Part shown: positions 61,519 to 64,000 of the stretch, in pieces
How the letters are laid out: every line of letters starts with the position of its first letter
Numbering within the stretch: the stretch's first letter is position 1
Source of the DNA: Bradyrhizobiaceae bacterium
GTDB taxonomy: Bacteria; Pseudomonadota; Alphaproteobacteria; Rhizobiales; Xanthobacteraceae
Reading direction: 5' to 3'
Length of the DNA stretch: 64,000 nt
Assembly: GCA_020853885.1 (NCBI GenBank)
Contig: JADYXZ010000009.1
Span: 1 to 64,000, forward strand
The notes under the pieces: model-generated
Databases searched by the model: none
Seen by the model: only the letters and a program-made list of their open reading frames with translations
Told to the model about the DNA's origin: nothing
Translations under genes and position numbers: made by a program

Positions 61519-64000
61519 GCGGCGAGCACGCGGGCGACGTGCAGCGCTTCGCGGCCTGCGCCGTGCGCGATCTGCTCGCGGCAGGAGGTGCCGTCGGCGA
61601 CGACGATCGTTTCGGGCGCGGCCTTGCGCACGGCGGGTAGCAGCGAAAGCTCGCCCATGGCGAGTGAGGCGTCGAGCGTCTCGGCCTGATAGCCGAAGCT
61701 GCCGGCCATGCCGCAGCAGCTCGATTCGACCGTTTCCACCGACAGGCCGGGAATGAGCCGGAGCGTTTGCTCGACCGCGCCCATCGCGCCGAAGGATTTC
61801 TGGTGGCAGTGGCCGTGCAGGAGGACGCGAGCCTTACTCTCCTTCACGGGCAACCTGAATCGCCCCGCCCCTGCCTCGCGGGCGATGAATTCCTCGAACA
61901 GCAGGACATTGCCGGACAGCCGGCGCGCGGCTTCGCTCTTCAGGAGCGCCGGAATCTCGTCGCGGAAGCCGAGGACGCAACTCGGCTCGAGGCCGACCAC
62001 CGGTACGCCGCGCTCGACGAACGGCGCGAGCGCGGCAATGCTGCGTTCCGCTTCTTCCTTCGCTTGCTTCACGGCACCCGCCGCGAGGAAGGTGCGGCCG
62101 CAGCAGAGCGGGCGCTTGCTGCCATCGGCGGGCGTCGCGAGGTGAACGCGATAGCCGGCCGCACGCAGGACCGTGAGCGCGGCGTCGAGATTCTCGCGCT
62201 CGAAATAGCGGTTGAAGGTGTCGGCGAAGAGGACGACTTCTTTAGTTCCCTCATGCGCGGGCTTGACCCGCGCATCCAGATCGTCGGTTGCCAAGTCCGC
62301 GGCTCTGGATGGCCGGATCAAGTCCGGCCATGAGGGAGTATTGGGATCGCGAAAATAATCTGACCGCCACCTCGGCAGCTTCCGCCGCGCGCTGAAGCCG
62401 GCAAGCGCCTCCGACAGCTTCGCCGCGCCGGGGAGCGCGTCGCGCAGGTTCAGGAGCCACGGCACCTTCGCGGCATAGGGCGCGTAGCGCGGCAGCCAGC
62501 CGACCAGCCGGTCGCGCAGCGACAGGCCGTGCTTCGCCGCGCGGGCGGCGAGCACCTCGATCTTCATGCGCGCCATGTCGACGCCGGTCGGGCATTCGCG
62601 GCGGCAGCCCTTGCAGGAGACGCAGAGCTTCAAGGTCTCCAGCATCGCGTCGGACGTGAACGCATCCGGCCCGAGCTGGCCGGAGATGGCGAGCCGCAGC
62701 GTATTGGCGCGGCCGCGCGTGACGTCCTGCTCATTCCAAGTCACGCGATAGCTCGGGCACATGACGCCGGCGACGAACTTGCGGCAGGCGCCGTTGTTGT
62801 TGCACATCTCGACGGCGCCCTGAAAGCCGCCGGCGGCGCCCGTGTATTCCGACCAGTCGAGGACGGGCGCGAAATCCTCCACGCGGTAATCCGGGCCGTA
62901 GCGAAAGTTCGCGCGGTCGTCGAACTTCGGCGCGCGCACGATCCTGCCCGGATTGAACAGGCCGTCCGGGTCGAAGCGGTCCTTTACTTCCTCGAAGGCG
63001 CGGACGAGACGCGCGCCGTATATCGGCGCGTGAAACTCGGAGCGCAGCAACCCGTCGCCATGCTCGCCGGAGTGCGAGCCCTTGTACTCGCGCACCATGG
63101 CGAATGCCTCCTCGGCGATGGCGCGCATGGCCTTCACGTCCTTCTCGAGCCGCAGGTTCAGCACCGGGCGCACGTGCAGGCAGCCGACGGACGCGTGCGC
63201 GTACCAGGTGCCGCGGGTGCCGTGCTTCTCGAAGACATCGGTGAGGCGCGCCGTGTAGTCGGCAAGGTGCTCGAGCGGCACCGCGCAGTCCTCGACGAAG
63301 GAGACGGGCTTGCCCTGCTCCTTCATCGACATCATCACGTTGAGGCCGGAGGCGCGGAGCTCCGCGATCGCCGTCTGCAGCGCGGGCTCGGTCACGTCGA
63401 CCATCCCGCCCCACTTTGCGCCGGGCTTGTCCCAGCCGAAGCCGAGGTCGCCCATCAGCTCGTGCAGGCGCGCGAGCCGGCGCAGGTTCTCCTCCTGGTC
63501 GTCCTCGCCGAACTCGACGAGCAGGATGGCGTCAGGCTCGCCGCGCACGAATTGCTCGAGCGTCGGGCGGAAGATGGCGATGTCGCGGGCAAGCCCGATC
63601 ATGGTGCGGTCGACGAGCTCGACGGCGATCGGCGCGAGCTTCACGAGGTGCCGGGCCGCGTCCATCGCTTCATAGAAGCTGCCGAAGTGGCAGGCACCGA
63701 CGGCGCGGCGGCCGAGCAGCGGCCAGAGCTTCAGCTCCACTTTCGTGGTGAAGGCGAGCGTGCCTTCGGAACCGACGAGAATGTGCGCGAGGTTGAGATC
63801 GTTCCTGCCCGGCGTCAGCGCATCGAGATTGTAGCCGCCGACGCGGCGCTGCACCTTGGGAAAGCGAGCCTCCACCTCCGCCGCTTCGCGCGCACCGAGC
63901 GCCAGGAGATCGCGGGCGAGCGGCTTCAGCGGCGACGCGTCGGCAATGTCGGAGAGGTCGGCGTTGGTGCGGCCGAAATGCGCGGCGGTGCCGTCGGCGA
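61509..64000 (-). CDS. YdiJ-like FAD/Fe-S 2-hydroxyacid dehydrogenase (5' end outside window)
   Basis: About 829 C-terminal residues are visible; the frame stays open to base 64000, so the start is outside. A GTG at 63875 is not the true start because conserved residues continue upstream (AAHFGRTNADLSDIADASPLKPLARDLL). Order: FAD-binding (PCMH) remainder with GGYNLDALTPGRNDLNLAHILVGSEGTLAF, FAD-oxidase C domain (HSGEHGDGLLRSEF), [4Fe-4S] CVSCKGCRRECPTGVD, then two CCG domains (CCGRTFLAAG; SCCGMAGSFG). This layout matches the D-2-hydroxyglutarate dehydrogenase YdiJ. A family D repeat (62247-62337) is read through in frame between the Fe-S and CCG parts. Convergent with dctM. Confidence 0.88.
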   Translation of the reverse strand, partial: ADGTAAHFGRTNADLSDIADASPLKPLARDLLALGAREAAEVEARFPKVQRRVGGYNLDALTPGRNDLNLAHILVGSEGTLAFTTKVELKLWPLLGRRAVGACHFGSFYEAMDAARHLVKLAPIAVELVDRTMIGLARDIAIFRPTLEQFVRGEPDAILLVEFGEDDQEENLRRLARLHELMGDLGFGWDKPGAKWGGMVDVTEPALQTAIAELRASGLNVMMSMKEQGKPVSFVEDCAVPLEHLADYTARLTDVFEKHGTRGTWYAHASVGCLHVRPVLNLRLEKDVKAMRAIAEEAFAMVREYKGSHSGEHGDGLLRSEFHAPIYGARLVRAFEEVKDRFDPDGLFNPGRIVRAPKFDDRANFRYGPDYRVEDFAPVLDWSEYTGAAGGFQGAVEMCNNNGACRKFVAGVMCPSYRVTWNEQDVTRGRANTLRLAISGQLGPDAFTSDAMLETLKLCVSCKGCRRECPTGVDMARMKIEVLAARAAKHGLSLRDRLVGWLPRYAPYAAKVPWLLNLRDALPGAAKLSEALAGFSARRKLPRWRSDYFRDPNTPSWPDLIRPSRAADLATDDLDARVKPAHEGTKEVVLFADTFNRYFERENLDAALTVLRAAGYRVHLATPADGSKRPLCCGRTFLAAGAVKQAKEEAERSIAALAPFVERGVPVVGLEPSCVLGFRDEIPALLKSEAARRLSGNVLLFEEFIAREAGAGRFRLPVKESKARVLLHGHCHQKSFGAMGAVEQTLRLIPGLSVETVESSCCGMAGSFGYQAETLDASLAMGELSLLPAVRKAAPETIVVADGTSCREQIAHGAGREALHVARVLAAHL
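62247..62337. repeat. Family D palindromic repeat inside a coding sequence
   Basis: 91 bp with outer arms TCCCTCATG and CATGAGGGA and two hairpins (GCGCGGGCTTGACCCGCGC; GGCCGGATCAAGTCCGGCC) joined by an AT-poor spacer. The same architecture is intergenic at 27630-27718. Here it encodes about 30 in-frame residues (approximately SWPDLIRPSRAADLATDDLD and on to HEG) of the YdiJ-like protein. Confidence 0.85.

Overview
The window is a gene-dense, GC-rich (roughly 65%) chromosomal segment with no rRNA, tRNA, phage, IS or CRISPR signature. Protein families, codon use and many short palindromic intergenic repeats point to an alphaproteobacterium of the Hyphomicrobiales (Rhizobiales), probably near the Xanthobacteraceae/Nitrobacteraceae. 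That placement is inference from content; no marker gene is present. The contents are mainly catabolic: aromatic acids, oxalate/formate, one-carbon units, several solute transporters and their local regulators.

Layout. 0.3-3.6 kb: FAH-family hydrolase and a two-gene ergothioneine locus (egtB-egtD), minus strand. 3.8-4.9 kb: first of three stand-alone MetE-C-like methyltransferases, converging on a LigM-like O-demethylase (5.0-6.4 kb) across a bidirectional terminator. 6.7-11.3 kb: MarR regulator plus enoyl-CoA hydratase, feruloyl-CoA synthase, SDR dehydrogenase and thioesterase, which fit CoA-dependent hydroxycinnamate side-chain shortening feeding vanillate to LigM. 11.4-14.6 kb: DUF3237 protein, metK, a DUF1932-type dehydrogenase. 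14.8-19.1 kb: marR-emrA-emrB-kelch operon. 19.1-25.7 kb: amidohydrolase, NAD-dependent formate dehydrogenase (fdsA and a gamma-beta fusion fdsB) and a divergent LysR gene. 25.9-32.8 kb: gntR-oxc-frc-formyltransferase-fhs, an oxalate-to-formyl-THF operon. 32.9-36.0 kb: tripartite tricarboxylate transporter tctCBA. 36.4-43.4 kb: second MetE-like protein, an M24 protein lacking a metal ligand, PhaC, a GarR-type dehydrogenase and an HtrA-like pseudoprotease. 43.5-48.5 kb: cupin, LtaS/OpgB-like phosphoglycerol transferase with DgkA, another dehydrogenase, DUF938 methyltransferase, small membrane protein. 48.8-50.9 kb: overlapping zinc-peptidase and ATP-grasp ligase pair. 51.0-56.7 kb: homoprotocatechuate meta-cleavage genes (hpaR, hpaG-like, DapA-like aldolase, hpaF, hpaE, hpaD). 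56.8-64.0 kb: third MetE-like protein, GlcG-like protein, TRAP transporter dctPQM and a YdiJ-like FAD/Fe-S dehydrogenase running off the window edge.

How it fits together. One-carbon traffic is the recurring theme. LigM would give 5-methyl-THF, MetE-like enzymes could consume methyl groups and MetK makes SAM. The oxalate operon makes formyl-CoA and formate, which can go to NADH through Fds or to 10-formyl-THF through Fhs. The formyltransferase-like gene inside that operon has no assigned role and is the most interesting single gene. Other highlights are a palindromic repeat inserted in frame in the YdiJ-like gene, a two-hairpin module nested inside another repeat at two loci, the zinc-peptidase/ATP-grasp pair, and several good operator palindromes beside local regulators.
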